A stretch of 64,000 nucleotides of DNA from contig NZ_BCRJ01000062.1 of NCBI RefSeq assembly GCF_001552535.1, positions 1 through 64,000 on the forward strand, given 5' to 3'. Under the pieces are notes generated by a model. The model saw only the letters and a list, made by a program, of their open reading frames with translations, was not told the origin of the DNA and did not search any database. Positions within the stretch are counted from its first letter, which is position 1, and the number at the start of each line of letters is the position of its first letter. Shown here piece after piece: positions 13,261 to 20,597 of the stretch. This DNA comes from Nocardioides jensenii JCM 1364 = NBRC 14755. Its GTDB lineage: Bacteria > Actinomycetota > Actinomycetes > Propionibacteriales > Nocardioidaceae. Both the position numbers and the translations under genes were made by a program.

Positions 13261-13908
13261 ATGAGTGCGAACGATGCCGGCGGGATCGGCGAGCGGCTGG
13301 CGGCCTGGCTCGAGGGCCTGGGGTTGGCAGACCACGTGGGGGAAGCGGGCCTTCCTGTCCTGACCCGCGACGTGAACGGTGTCGCGGTCTGGACCGACCC
13401 GGCCACCGACGAGCCGTTGACCGTCGAGCAGCTCGAGAGCCTCGACGGGCTGCTGCACAACGAAGGCTCCGAACCCGAGCACGCCGTGCCTGTCGCGCTC
13501 GTCATGCTGGCCCGCAAGGCACGGGTGCGCGCCGAGCTCGTGGCCAGCCCGACCCACACCTACGACTCCTTGGCCGAGCTGCGTGGCGCCACGGTGAATG
13601 CCACGCGTTTCGCCGTGCACAAGGGGCAGGCGGAGCACTCCATGCTGGTGGTGGCCGACGACGGGAGCACGTTGATCCCGGCCTTCCAGTTGACCGACAG
13701 TGGCGACGTGCGACCCGAACTGGACGCGTTGCTGAAGCCGTTGCTGGCTGCCGGTATGGATCCGTGGAACGCCTGGGCGTGGTTGACCCAGCCGGTCGCG
13801 TTGCTGGGTGGGCTGGTGCCACATGAGGCGGCGGCCGATCCCGCCGAGGCGGCCGTGGCCGCCCACGCCGCCGTACGCCTGGCCGAACGGGTCACCGCAA
13901 CGCCCTGA
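13261..13908 (+). CDS. protein with DUF2384-like (Xre/MbcA/ParS) C-terminal domain
   Basis: 215 aa. The C-terminal third reads IPAFQLTDSGDVRPELDALL, then WNAWAWLTQPVALLGGLVP, the layout of the toxin-binding domain of MbcA/ParS antitoxins. The middle region (VALVMLARKARVRAELVASP) may be an N-terminal regulatory part but no clear HTH was seen. A CAGGCT box six bases before the ATG supports this start. No RES-type toxin gene lies next door; the next gene is an MFS permease. It may be an orphan regulator. The family call rests on pattern memory. Confidence 0.55.
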   Translation: MSANDAGGIGERLAAWLEGLGLADHVGEAGLPVLTRDVNGVAVWTDPATDEPLTVEQLESLDGLLHNEGSEPEHAVPVALVMLARKARVRAELVASPTHTYDSLAELRGATVNATRFAVHKGQAEHSMLVVADDGSTLIPAFQLTDSGDVRPELDALLKPLLAAGMDPWNAWAWLTQPVALLGGLVPHEAAADPAEAAVAAHAAVRLAERVTATP

Positions 13909-13926
13909 CTCGTGCAGACTGGACAG

Positions 13927-15234
13927 GTGTGCACCAGGCCGGCGACCGCGCTCTACGGCAGGCTGATCCACGCCGAGGGTGACTCCGACGAGGACATCGC
14001 CGCGTCGGCCCGCCCGCACATCGCCCGCAACGGGCTCCGCCAGATGGGCGGTCAGGCCATGCAGGGCATCGGCGACCAGGTCGTCAACGCCAAGATCGTG
14101 CTGCCCTGGTTGATGGGCGCCGTCGGGGCTCCCGGGCTGCTGCTGGCCTTCCTCGTCCCGGTCCGCGAGGCAGGCTCCATGCTGCCGCAGGCGCCGGTGA
14201 CCCCGTGGGTACGCCGACTGCGGGCCCGCAAGTGGGCCTGGGTGGCGGGGGCAGCGGCCCAGGCAGTCGGAAGCGCAGCGATGGCGGTGGCCGCTCTGAC
14301 CCTCGAGGGCTGGCCCGCGGGGATCGCCATCATCGTCGCGCTCGCGGTCTTCGCGGTGGGTCGGGCCCTGTGCTCCCTGGCCAGCAAGGACGTGCTCGGT
14401 CGCACCGTGCCCAAGGGTCAACGCGGGCAGATCAACGGCGTCGTGTCCGTGCTCTCGGGTGCCTTCGCCCTGGTTCTGGGGCTCGGTCTCGAGGTCTGGG
14501 GCGGGGATGTCGGCGCCGGCCTCCTCGCCGTCCTGCTGCTCGGTGCGGCGCTCGCCTGGGTGGTCGGCCTGCTGGTCTTCGTGACCGTGCGCGAGCCCGA
14601 GGGATCCGTCGAGGAGCCCGATGACCAGTCGAGTTGGATCGCGGAGGCGTGGCACCTGCTGCGTGACGACGCGACCTTCCGACGCTTCGTGCTGGTGCGG
14701 TCACTGCTGCTGGTCTCGGCGTTGAGCCCTCCGTTCGTGGTCGCGATCGGCGTCGCCAATCAGGGCGACGGGCTCTCCGGGCTCGGGCTCTTCGTGATCG
14801 CCCAAGGGGTGGCCAACCTGATCGGTGGCCGCCTCTTCGGCCGGTTGGCCGACCGGTCCTCGCGGCTGCTGATGGTCGGCTGCGCGCTGGGCGCCTCCGC
14901 GATCACGATCGCGTTCCTGCTGCTGTTGCTGGCGCCCACGGTGCGTGAGTCGGCATGGCTCTACCCCGTGACCTACCTGCTGCTTGCCGTCGTGCACCTG
15001 GGCACCCGGCTGGCGCGCAAGACGTACGTCGTCGACATGGCCGAGGGCGACCGGCGCACGGAATACGTGGCGGTTGCCAACACCGCGATGGGAGTGCTGC
15101 TGCTGGTGACCGGAGGCGCCACCGCCGTGCTGTCGATCTGGGGCAATGGGCCGGCCCTGGTGCTGCTCGCGGTGCTCGGCGTCTGCGGTGCCGCCCTGGG
15201 CCGGTCACTGCCAGAGGTCAGCGCCGGGAGGTGA
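13927..15234 (+). CDS. MFS permease
   Basis: 435 aa with about 12 membrane helices. The start is odd: the first 35 residues are hydrophilic (LIHAEGDSDEDIAASARPHI) before the first helix at about residue 45, perhaps interacting with cytosolic partners. CAGACT at 13915-13920 followed by six bases supports the GTG at 13927. Between helices 6 and 7 is an acidic loop with EPEGSVEEPDDQSSW. Members of this permease group are common in Nocardioidaceae-type genomes; the substrate is unknown. It starts 18 bp after the preceding gene's stop and may share its operon. Confidence 0.8.
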   Translation: MCTRPATALYGRLIHAEGDSDEDIAASARPHIARNGLRQMGGQAMQGIGDQVVNAKIVLPWLMGAVGAPGLLLAFLVPVREAGSMLPQAPVTPWVRRLRARKWAWVAGAAAQAVGSAAMAVAALTLEGWPAGIAIIVALAVFAVGRALCSLASKDVLGRTVPKGQRGQINGVVSVLSGAFALVLGLGLEVWGGDVGAGLLAVLLLGAALAWVVGLLVFVTVREPEGSVEEPDDQSSWIAEAWHLLRDDATFRRFVLVRSLLLVSALSPPFVVAIGVANQGDGLSGLGLFVIAQGVANLIGGRLFGRLADRSSRLLMVGCALGASAITIAFLLLLLAPTVRESAWLYPVTYLLLAVVHLGTRLARKTYVVDMAEGDRRTEYVAVANTAMGVLLLVTGGATAVLSIWGNGPALVLLAVLGVCGAALGRSLPEVSAGR

Positions 15235-15246
15235 GCCGACGAAACC

Positions 15247-15293
15247 ATCAGTGGAGGGTTTCACGCAGCCCGTGCGTGAAACCCTCCACTGAT
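15247..15293. terminator. perfect 21-bp hairpin between convergent genes
   Basis: Arms 15247-15267 and 15273-15293 are exactly complementary over 21 bp around a 5-nt loop (GCCCG). It lies between the stop of the MFS gene (15234) and the stop of the convergent 53-aa gene (15299), so it can end transcription from both sides. Confidence 0.75.
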
Positions 15294-15298
15294 CGAGG

Positions 15299-15460
15299 TC
15301 ATTCCTGCTTCGCCTCGTCGTACCGCTGGTGCAGTCGGGACCGCACCTCGTCCGGCGAGTAGGAACGGCGCTCCCGCTCGTCCCGCGCGATCACCGCGCC
15401 GGTCGCAGCGACTCCGGCAACACCGGCCAGGCCGACCCACTTCCACCAACGCTTCACCAT
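15299..15460 (-). CDS. small membrane protein, 53 aa
   Basis: A 53-residue protein that starts MVKRWWKWVGLAGVAGVAA, has one probable membrane helix (residues 7-25), then a charged tail with RDERERRSYSPDEVRSRL. The positively charged start predicts an N-in topology with the tail outside or a signal-anchor. Short anchors of this layout are common near actinobacterial membrane genes. No homologue name can be given. The position facing a strong bidirectional hairpin and the coherent residue pattern argue that it is real. Confidence 0.6.
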   Translation of the reverse strand: MVKRWWKWVGLAGVAGVAATGAVIARDERERRSYSPDEVRSRLHQRYDEAKQE

Positions 15461-15508
15461 GCCCCGACCTTAACCGCCATCCACGGCGGGGCCGGGCACA
15501 CTGGGGTC

Positions 15509-16177
15509 GTGCTCGACATCGATGAGGCAATCCGGCTGACCCGCACCGGCGACCTGTGGCTGTTCCGCGGGCGCACGGTGACCGATCGTGCGATCCGAAC
15601 GTTGACGAACGCGCCCGTCAACCACGTCGGCATGGCGGTGGTCCTCGACGACCTGCCGCCGCTGATGTGGCACGCCGAGCTCGGCAAGACCCTGATGGAC
15701 CAGTGGACCGGCGACCACCACCGCGGGGTCCAGCTGCACGACCTGGCCGAGTCGCTGACGCGGTGGCGCGACGTCTACGGCCAGGCATCCTGGATGCGCC
15801 AGCTGATCCCCGAGGCCGGCAAGCCCGAGGAGGACGCGGCGATGCGCACGATCGCCCGCCTGGACGGAGTCTCGTTCCCCGGCACGATGAAGCTTGCGGG
15901 CCGTTGGCTGCGTGGTCGAGACGCCTACGTCCCACGCAGGAAGCGCGGTCGTCGAGTGCGCCCCGAGGCGGCCTTCTGCGCCGAGGTCACGGCCGAGACC
16001 CTGATGGAGATGGGGATTCTCGAGGATGACCGCAAGGCGCAGTGGTACGACCCCGGCACGTTCTGGAGCGGCGCCTACCTGCCGCTGACGGGTCCGTGGG
16101 CGTACGGCGGCGAGGTGCAGGTCGGCGAGGAGCCCACCGGACGGGCTCCGAGCAGCCGCACTCGTTGGCGGGCCTGA
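15509..16177 (+). CDS. permuted NlpC/P60-like (YiiX/YaeF-type) protein
   Basis: 222 aa. Seen: GDLWLFRGRTVTDRAIR followed by NHVGMAVV, then a C-terminal AAFCAEVTAETLMEMGI. The order His-containing strand first, Cys-containing helix later is that of circularly permuted NlpC/P60 (papain-like) proteins such as YiiX and YaeF. No signal peptide is seen, so it is probably cytoplasmic and may act on lipid or peptide amides, not on the cell wall. CACACT six bases before the GTG at 15509 supports a leaderless start. It is divergent from the 53-aa gene. Confidence 0.65.
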   Translation: MLDIDEAIRLTRTGDLWLFRGRTVTDRAIRTLTNAPVNHVGMAVVLDDLPPLMWHAELGKTLMDQWTGDHHRGVQLHDLAESLTRWRDVYGQASWMRQLIPEAGKPEEDAAMRTIARLDGVSFPGTMKLAGRWLRGRDAYVPRRKRGRRVRPEAAFCAEVTAETLMEMGILEDDRKAQWYDPGTFWSGAYLPLTGPWAYGGEVQVGEEPTGRAPSSRTRWRA

Positions 16178-16217
16178 CCTCCAGAGCTCCGGTCCGCGCT
16201 GCCCTACGCTTGCGCGC

Positions 16218-17036
16218 ATGACGGACGACGCCCTGCGCGACTTCGACCTCGAGAGCTTCTCCGCCGACGGTACGACGCACCCGGTCTACCGCTCCGGGAG
16301 CGGACCGGCGGTGATCGTCATCGCCGAGATCCCCGGCATCACACCGAAGGTGGTGGAGTTCGCCCGCACCGTGCGCGACGAGGGCTTCACCGTCGTGATG
16401 CCGCACCTGTTCGGCGCACCCGGGCGGGACCCGAACCCGCCCGCGCACGGCTGGCCCGGAACGGTGGCGACCGGCGCCCGTGCGCTGGGCAGGGTCTGCG
16501 TCAGTCGCGAGTTCAGCCTGTTCGCCACCGGAAGGACTTCGCCGGTCGTGGCTTGGCTGCGCTCCCTGGCCGCGCAGGAACACGACCGCTGTGGCGGGCC
16601 GGGCGTCGGCGCGGTCGGAATGTGCCTGACCGGTGGCTTCGCGCTGGCGATGGCCACCGACGAGCGGATGCTGGCTCCGGTGCTCTCCCAGCCGTCGCTG
16701 CCGCTCACCCTGGTGCCCGGTCGCAAGCGCGGCACCGACATCTCGCCCGACGACCTCGCCGTCGTGAAGCAGCGCTGCCTGGCCGGTGACCTGCAGGTGA
16801 TGGGGCTGCGGTTCCGCAGCGACAAGCTGGTCTCCGACGAGCGTTTCGCCTGGCTGCGCGACCAGCTCGGGGACGCGTTCGTCGCCGTCGAGCTCGACGA
16901 TGCCGACGCCAACCCCGAGGGGTTGCTGCCCCCGCACTCGGTGCTCACCGAGCACCTCGTCGACGAACCCGGCACCCGAACCCGTCAGGCGCTGGACGAC
17001 GTCCTCGCACTCTTCCGGACGAAGCTGCTGGCCTGA
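16218..17036 (+). CDS. dienelactone hydrolase family protein
   Basis: 272 aa, alpha/beta-hydrolase fold. The nucleophile is a cysteine in GAVGMCLTGGFA (about residue 136), as in dienelactone hydrolase; a C-terminal LPPHSVLTEHLV supplies the probable catalytic histidine region. AEIPGITPKVVEFAR and VVMPHLFGAPGRDP are typical N-terminal blocks. Likely a cytoplasmic esterase or lactone hydrolase; no aromatic-degradation genes lie nearby, so the substrate is open. TACGCT seven bases before the ATG looks like a leaderless promoter. Confidence 0.87.
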   Translation: MTDDALRDFDLESFSADGTTHPVYRSGSGPAVIVIAEIPGITPKVVEFARTVRDEGFTVVMPHLFGAPGRDPNPPAHGWPGTVATGARALGRVCVSREFSLFATGRTSPVVAWLRSLAAQEHDRCGGPGVGAVGMCLTGGFALAMATDERMLAPVLSQPSLPLTLVPGRKRGTDISPDDLAVVKQRCLAGDLQVMGLRFRSDKLVSDERFAWLRDQLGDAFVAVELDDADANPEGLLPPHSVLTEHLVDEPGTRTRQALDDVLALFRTKLLA

Positions 17037-17061
17037 GGCCGTCAGCGAGGGCGCTCCCGGG

Positions 17062-17346
17062 TCAGGAGTAGCGGTGGCTCTTGGCCGCGTGGCCCTTCTC
17101 GCGGGTGCAGGTGCGACCGCCCATGTTGCGGTGGCCGCACAGCTCCTCGGTCGGGGCCTGGTCGTCGGCGGGCACCATGCCCTCGGCCGGTGCCGCCTCT
17201 GCATCGGCTCGCGGCTTCGCGGGTGCCACCGGCGCGCGCTCCGACTTCGCCGCCGTTGCGGGCTTCGGGGCCGCCTGCTTGGCGCGCGCGGCCGCGGCTT
17301 CGTAACGGGCTTCGCGCATCTTGCGCAGGTCATCCATCTTGCTCAT
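17062..17346 (-). CDS. hypothetical protein with Cys/His-rich tail
   Basis: 94 aa. It has a basic helical N-terminus (MSKMDDLRKMREARYEAAA), an Ala/Pro-rich low-complexity middle (about 25-65), and a conserved-looking C-terminal LCGHRNMGGRTCTREKGH. The tail holds two cysteines and several histidines and could bind a metal ion. Proteins with this CGH...RTC...KGH ending occur in actinobacteria without assigned function. It is convergent with the hydrolase gene; no promoter was identified with certainty. Confidence 0.7.
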   Translation of the reverse strand: MSKMDDLRKMREARYEAAAARAKQAAPKPATAAKSERAPVAPAKPRADAEAAPAEGMVPADDQAPTEELCGHRNMGGRTCTREKGHAAKSHRYS

Positions 17347-17398
17347 CGTCGACTCACCCGGCTGACTCTAGTGCCTGCCACCGACACGGACGGATTCG

Positions 17399-17414
17399 TG
17401 GTATTTTTCTACCA
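17399..17414 (+). promoter_or_regulatory. vapBC operator overlapping the -10 box
   Basis: TGGTA (17399-17403) and TACCA (17410-17414) form a palindrome around a T-rich centre. TATTTT (17402-17407) inside it is a -10 box six bases before the vapB ATG at 17414. Antitoxin bound here would block the promoter directly. Confidence 0.6.
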
Positions 17415-17659
17415 TGAGAACCACCATTGACGGAGCCGGGCGCATCGTGGTGCCCAAGGCGGTCCGCGATGCGATGGGGCTCAGCGCCGGACGAAAGATC
17501 GACGTGGTGTTCACCGACGGCCGCATCGAGATCGAGCTCGCACCTGCCGAGGTCGAGGTCACGACCGAACGCGGACTGCCCCGCGTCGTCTCGCGTGACC
17601 CCCTGCCCGAGCTCTCCGACGACCTGGTGCGCGACACTCTCGAAGCAACCCGACGGTGA
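17414..17659 (+). CDS. vapB: VapB antitoxin, AbrB/SpoVT type
   Basis: 81 aa. It begins MRTTIDGAGRIVVPKAVRD, the swapped-hairpin AbrB DNA-binding domain, and ends with an acidic segment (SRDPLPELSDDLVRDTL) that in VapB proteins wraps around the toxin. It should neutralise VapC and bind the promoter palindrome at 17399-17414. It overlaps vapC by four bases (GTGA). A leaderless mRNA is likely because the -10 ends six bases before the ATG. Confidence 0.9.
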   Translation: MRTTIDGAGRIVVPKAVRDAMGLSAGRKIDVVFTDGRIEIELAPAEVEVTTERGLPRVVSRDPLPELSDDLVRDTLEATRR

Positions 17660-18066
17660 GTGTGGCCACCACCTGCGACACCAGCGTCCTGGTTCCCGCA
17701 CTCCTCGCCTGGCACCCAGATCATGCGGCGTGCCGTCGGGCGGTGACAGGCTCGGTCGACACCGTGCCGGCCCACGTGCTCCTGGAGTGCTACAGCGTGC
17801 TCACCCGTCTGCCGGCGCCGCACCGCCTTGCTGCCGCCGACGCGGCGCAGGCCGTCGGTGCCCTCCCGTGGAAGCCGCTGACGTTGCCCGCCGGGCGCCA
17901 TCGCGACATCGTGATGACCCTGGCTCGTGACGGCATTCGTGGTGGCGCCGTGTATGACGCGCTCGTCGCGGCCACCGCGCTCCACCACGATCGGCTGCTG
18001 CTCACGCGAGATCGTCGGGCGCGGTCGACGTACGACGTGATCGGAGTGCGCCACACACTGGTGTGA
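17656..18066 (+). CDS. vapC: VapC toxin, PIN-domain ribonuclease
   Basis: 136 aa. It has the acidic PIN quartet: CDTSVLVPAL near the start, the glutamate in LLECYSVLTRL, GGAVYDALVAATA, and LLTRDRRA. PIN toxins cut RNA (often tRNA or rRNA) with magnesium. Two GTG codons could start it (17656, 17662); the first gives the GTGA overlap with vapB and was chosen. All catalytic positions appear intact, so the module looks functional. Confidence 0.9.
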   Translation: MSVATTCDTSVLVPALLAWHPDHAACRRAVTGSVDTVPAHVLLECYSVLTRLPAPHRLAAADAAQAVGALPWKPLTLPAGRHRDIVMTLARDGIRGGAVYDALVAATALHHDRLLLTRDRRARSTYDVIGVRHTLV

Positions 18067-18122
18067 CCCGCGGCCGGCGGCCGGCCTCGTGCGTTCGACC
18101 GACTCGTCTACGCTCGACTCCC

Positions 18123-18911
18123 GTGAGCGTCCCCTTCCTCCAGCACGTCGACCTGCTGGACCTGCACGGCCGGGCAGCCGTGGCCAGCCTGGCCCAGCTG
18201 CAGCCCGGCGACCGGGTGCCACCACGCGACGCCTCGACCCGCGAGGTCATCGCCGACCACTGGGCCACCCTGGAGATCTGGGCGTGGTCGCTGGAGAACC
18301 CGACCGGCCACTGGAGCACCCGCGACGAACCGGACTCACCGGCCGACCACACCGCCCTCGTCGCCGGTGTCGCCGCGCAGCTGGACCGCATCGAGGCGGC
18401 GTTGCTGAAGTCGGGACCCGATGCCCCGATCGACTACTTCGGCGAGCCGGGCACGACCTCGCAGGTGGCCAGACTGCTGGCACACGAGACGATCACGGTG
18501 GGCTACGCCACCAGCCGAGCAGCGGGTCGTACGTCGCCTACGCTCGCGCCGGCCGTCGCCGCCGACGGCATCGACCAGGCCCTGGGCCACTGGAATGCGC
18601 CCGACGCGAGCGACACGTGGCGACCCGAGACCGTGGCGCTCCGGGCCTCCGACACCGGTGCGACCTGGCATCTGGGTGTGAGCCGTGCCCAACCGGGAGG
18701 CCTGCCCGAGATCCGCCTGGTCCCCGAGGGTGATCCGCAGGTGATGGTGAAGGCCGTGGCCACCGACCTGTTGTGGTGGCTGCACGGCCACGCGCCCGCC
18801 GACGGGACCGTCTCGGTGTCCGGTGATCCGGAGGCGCTCCACGCGCTGCGGTCCTCCTTGATGCACCCGGTTCCCGAGCCGCCACGGAAGCGTCGACGCT
18901 GGTTCGGCTGA
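18123..18911 (+). CDS. mycothiol-dependent maleylpyruvate isomerase family protein
   Basis: 262 aa with an N-terminal DinB/MDMPI-type four-helix bundle (about 5-150) and a C-terminal MDMPI domain. Seen: HVDLLDLHGRAAVASLAQL, TREVIADHWATLEIWAWSL with the likely metal histidine, LAHETITVGY, and a closing WWLHGHAPADGTV block with SGDPEALHALRSSL. Such proteins use mycothiol or act as metal-dependent thiol transferases; the substrate is unknown. I chose the GTG at 18123, which follows TACGCT by eight bases. Confidence 0.85.
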   Translation: MSVPFLQHVDLLDLHGRAAVASLAQLQPGDRVPPRDASTREVIADHWATLEIWAWSLENPTGHWSTRDEPDSPADHTALVAGVAAQLDRIEAALLKSGPDAPIDYFGEPGTTSQVARLLAHETITVGYATSRAAGRTSPTLAPAVAADGIDQALGHWNAPDASDTWRPETVALRASDTGATWHLGVSRAQPGGLPEIRLVPEGDPQVMVKAVATDLLWWLHGHAPADGTVSVSGDPEALHALRSSLMHPVPEPPRKRRRWFG

Positions 18912-18967
18912 CACCTGCCTGACCATGGAGAAGTGCCGGCACGGGGACGCCGGAGAGTCTCCTTCGT

Positions 18968-19948
18968 TCAGGTGTCCCGAGGCGCGACGAGACTGTCCAC
19001 GGGAGCGCTCGCGGCCAACATCCGCTCGGCCACCGTGCGGGCGGCGGCACGCACCTCGTCACCGCCGACGATCCGGTAGGGCACGGAGAGCCCGGCCAGA
19101 GCTTCGGCGTACATCCACGGATTGCTGGTCGTGCCGGTCAGCCGGGTGGTCGAGTCGTCGACGGCCTCGAGCCTGCCGAGTGCCCGCGGGAACCAGAACG
19201 AGTCGAGTGGCGCCTCGATCACCACCTCGACGTCGTACTCCCAGCCCGTCGACAGGTTCCGCTCGAGCTCGGCGACGGCATCGAGGTCCGTCGGCGGCAC
19301 GAAGGTCGCCTCGTCGACCTCGACCGCCTGCACCCGGTCGATGCGCAGCGTGCGGACGTTGTCGCGGTCGATCAGGCGGCAGAGCAGGTACCAACGCCCG
19401 TGGCGTACGACGATCGCCCACGGCTCGGCCTCGCAGGACCACTCGGAACCGGCCTCGCTGCGATAGGACAACCGCACCACGCGATGACCCGAGACCGCCT
19501 CGACGAGTCGGGTGGTCGTCGCCGGGTCGGGGCGGGCAGCCGATCGGTCGGGGGCGGGCGCCGCGGCTCGGCGTACGGACTCGGCCTGGGCGGCGACCGG
19601 CTCGGGCAGGGCGCGCACGATCTTCCCGAGGGCGCTGCCCACCGGGTCGGTCGGGTCTCCGGCGCGGTGGTGCCCGTCCAGCACGGCCATCACCAGACCG
19701 AGGGCCTCGGTGGCGGTGAACGTCAACGGAGGCAGGCGCAGCCCGCGACCGACGCGGTAGCCGCCGTAGGGACCACGCTCGGACTCCACCGGGATGCCGG
19801 CCTCGCGGAGGATGTCGACGTAGCGGCGGACGGCCCGCTCGGAGACACCGAGCCGATCGGCCAGCCGTCGTGCGGTGATCCCCGGATGGCCCTGCAGCAG
19901 CTCGAGGGTGAGCAGCGCGCGCGCCGTCGGACTCGTCTCTGGTCTCAT
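18968..19948 (-). CDS. YafY-type transcriptional regulator (HTH plus WYL)
   Basis: 326 aa. An N-terminal HTH_11 winged helix (ARRLADRLGVSERAVRRYVD) is followed by a WYL domain around RVVRLSYRSEAGSEWS, with HGRWYLLCRLIDRDNVRTLRIDR, and a C-terminal WCX-like extension. WYL regulators sense single-stranded nucleic acids or small ligands and control DNA-damage or phage-defence genes in some bacteria. The start is placed at MRPETSPT; an upstream in-frame ATG at 19987 would overlap the divergent promoter. It likely regulates itself or the acetyltransferase gene next to it. Confidence 0.88.
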   Translation of the reverse strand: MRPETSPTARALLTLELLQGHPGITARRLADRLGVSERAVRRYVDILREAGIPVESERGPYGGYRVGRGLRLPPLTFTATEALGLVMAVLDGHHRAGDPTDPVGSALGKIVRALPEPVAAQAESVRRAAAPAPDRSAARPDPATTTRLVEAVSGHRVVRLSYRSEAGSEWSCEAEPWAIVVRHGRWYLLCRLIDRDNVRTLRIDRVQAVEVDEATFVPPTDLDAVAELERNLSTGWEYDVEVVIEAPLDSFWFPRALGRLEAVDDSTTRLTGTTSNPWMYAEALAGLSVPYRIVGGDEVRAAARTVAERMLAASAPVDSLVAPRDT

Positions 19949-20006
19949 CGCGCCACCACCCCGGTTCCGGAAGAAGAACGTCCGCAAACGAGCCTATCGT
20001 CGGCCC

Positions 20007-20597
20007 ATGACCCCGAGCAGCGGAAGCATCAGCATCGTCCCGGCCCATGACTTCGAGGACGTGGCCACGATGCTCGGGCCGAAGAACCCGGCGTCGTCGG
20101 TGTGCTTCTGCCTCAGCCATCGGATCCCGGCCAAGCTCAACCGGACGCTGATCGGCCCGGACCGCGCGGAGTTCGTGCGCGACCTGTGCTCGCGCGACGT
20201 GGCCCCCGGAGTCCTCGCCCACGACGGCAACGAGGTCGTCGGCTGGGCGGCGGTGGCCCCCAAGGCCGACCTGCCCTTTGCCAGGTCGACGAAGATCCCG
20301 CAGCTCGACGACCTGCCGGTGTGGTCGGTCTGGTGCCTCCGGGTGCGTCCCGGTCACCGAGGCCAGGGCGTCGCCCGGCACCTCATCCCCGGCGCCGTCG
20401 CGTACGCCGTCGCACAGGGTGCGCCGATGGTCGAGGGCTACCCGGTGGACAACGGGGAGTCGAAGGTCGACCTGACCATGGCGTACGTCGGCACGCGCCG
20501 GCTGTTCGAGGCGGCCGGCTTCACGATGGCCTCGACCACGGACGCCACCTCCGGTGGCTTTCCGCGGGTGATCATGCGCAAGGACCTGCGCACGTGA
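20007..20597 (+). CDS. GNAT family N-acetyltransferase
   Basis: 196 aa. The acetyl-CoA motif A is VWCLRVRPGHRGQGVARHLI, with the R-G-x-G-x-A core; the C-terminal end has a GTRRLFEAAGFTMAS motif B. It is cytoplasmic and transfers an acetyl group to an amine, substrate unknown. TATCGT six bases before the ATG indicates a leaderless transcript. The stop overlaps the next gene's GTG by four bases (GTGA), and the pair forms an operon divergent from the WYL regulator. Confidence 0.87.
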   Translation: MTPSSGSISIVPAHDFEDVATMLGPKNPASSVCFCLSHRIPAKLNRTLIGPDRAEFVRDLCSRDVAPGVLAHDGNEVVGWAAVAPKADLPFARSTKIPQLDDLPVWSVWCLRVRPGHRGQGVARHLIPGAVAYAVAQGAPMVEGYPVDNGESKVDLTMAYVGTRRLFEAAGFTMASTTDATSGGFPRVIMRKDLRT

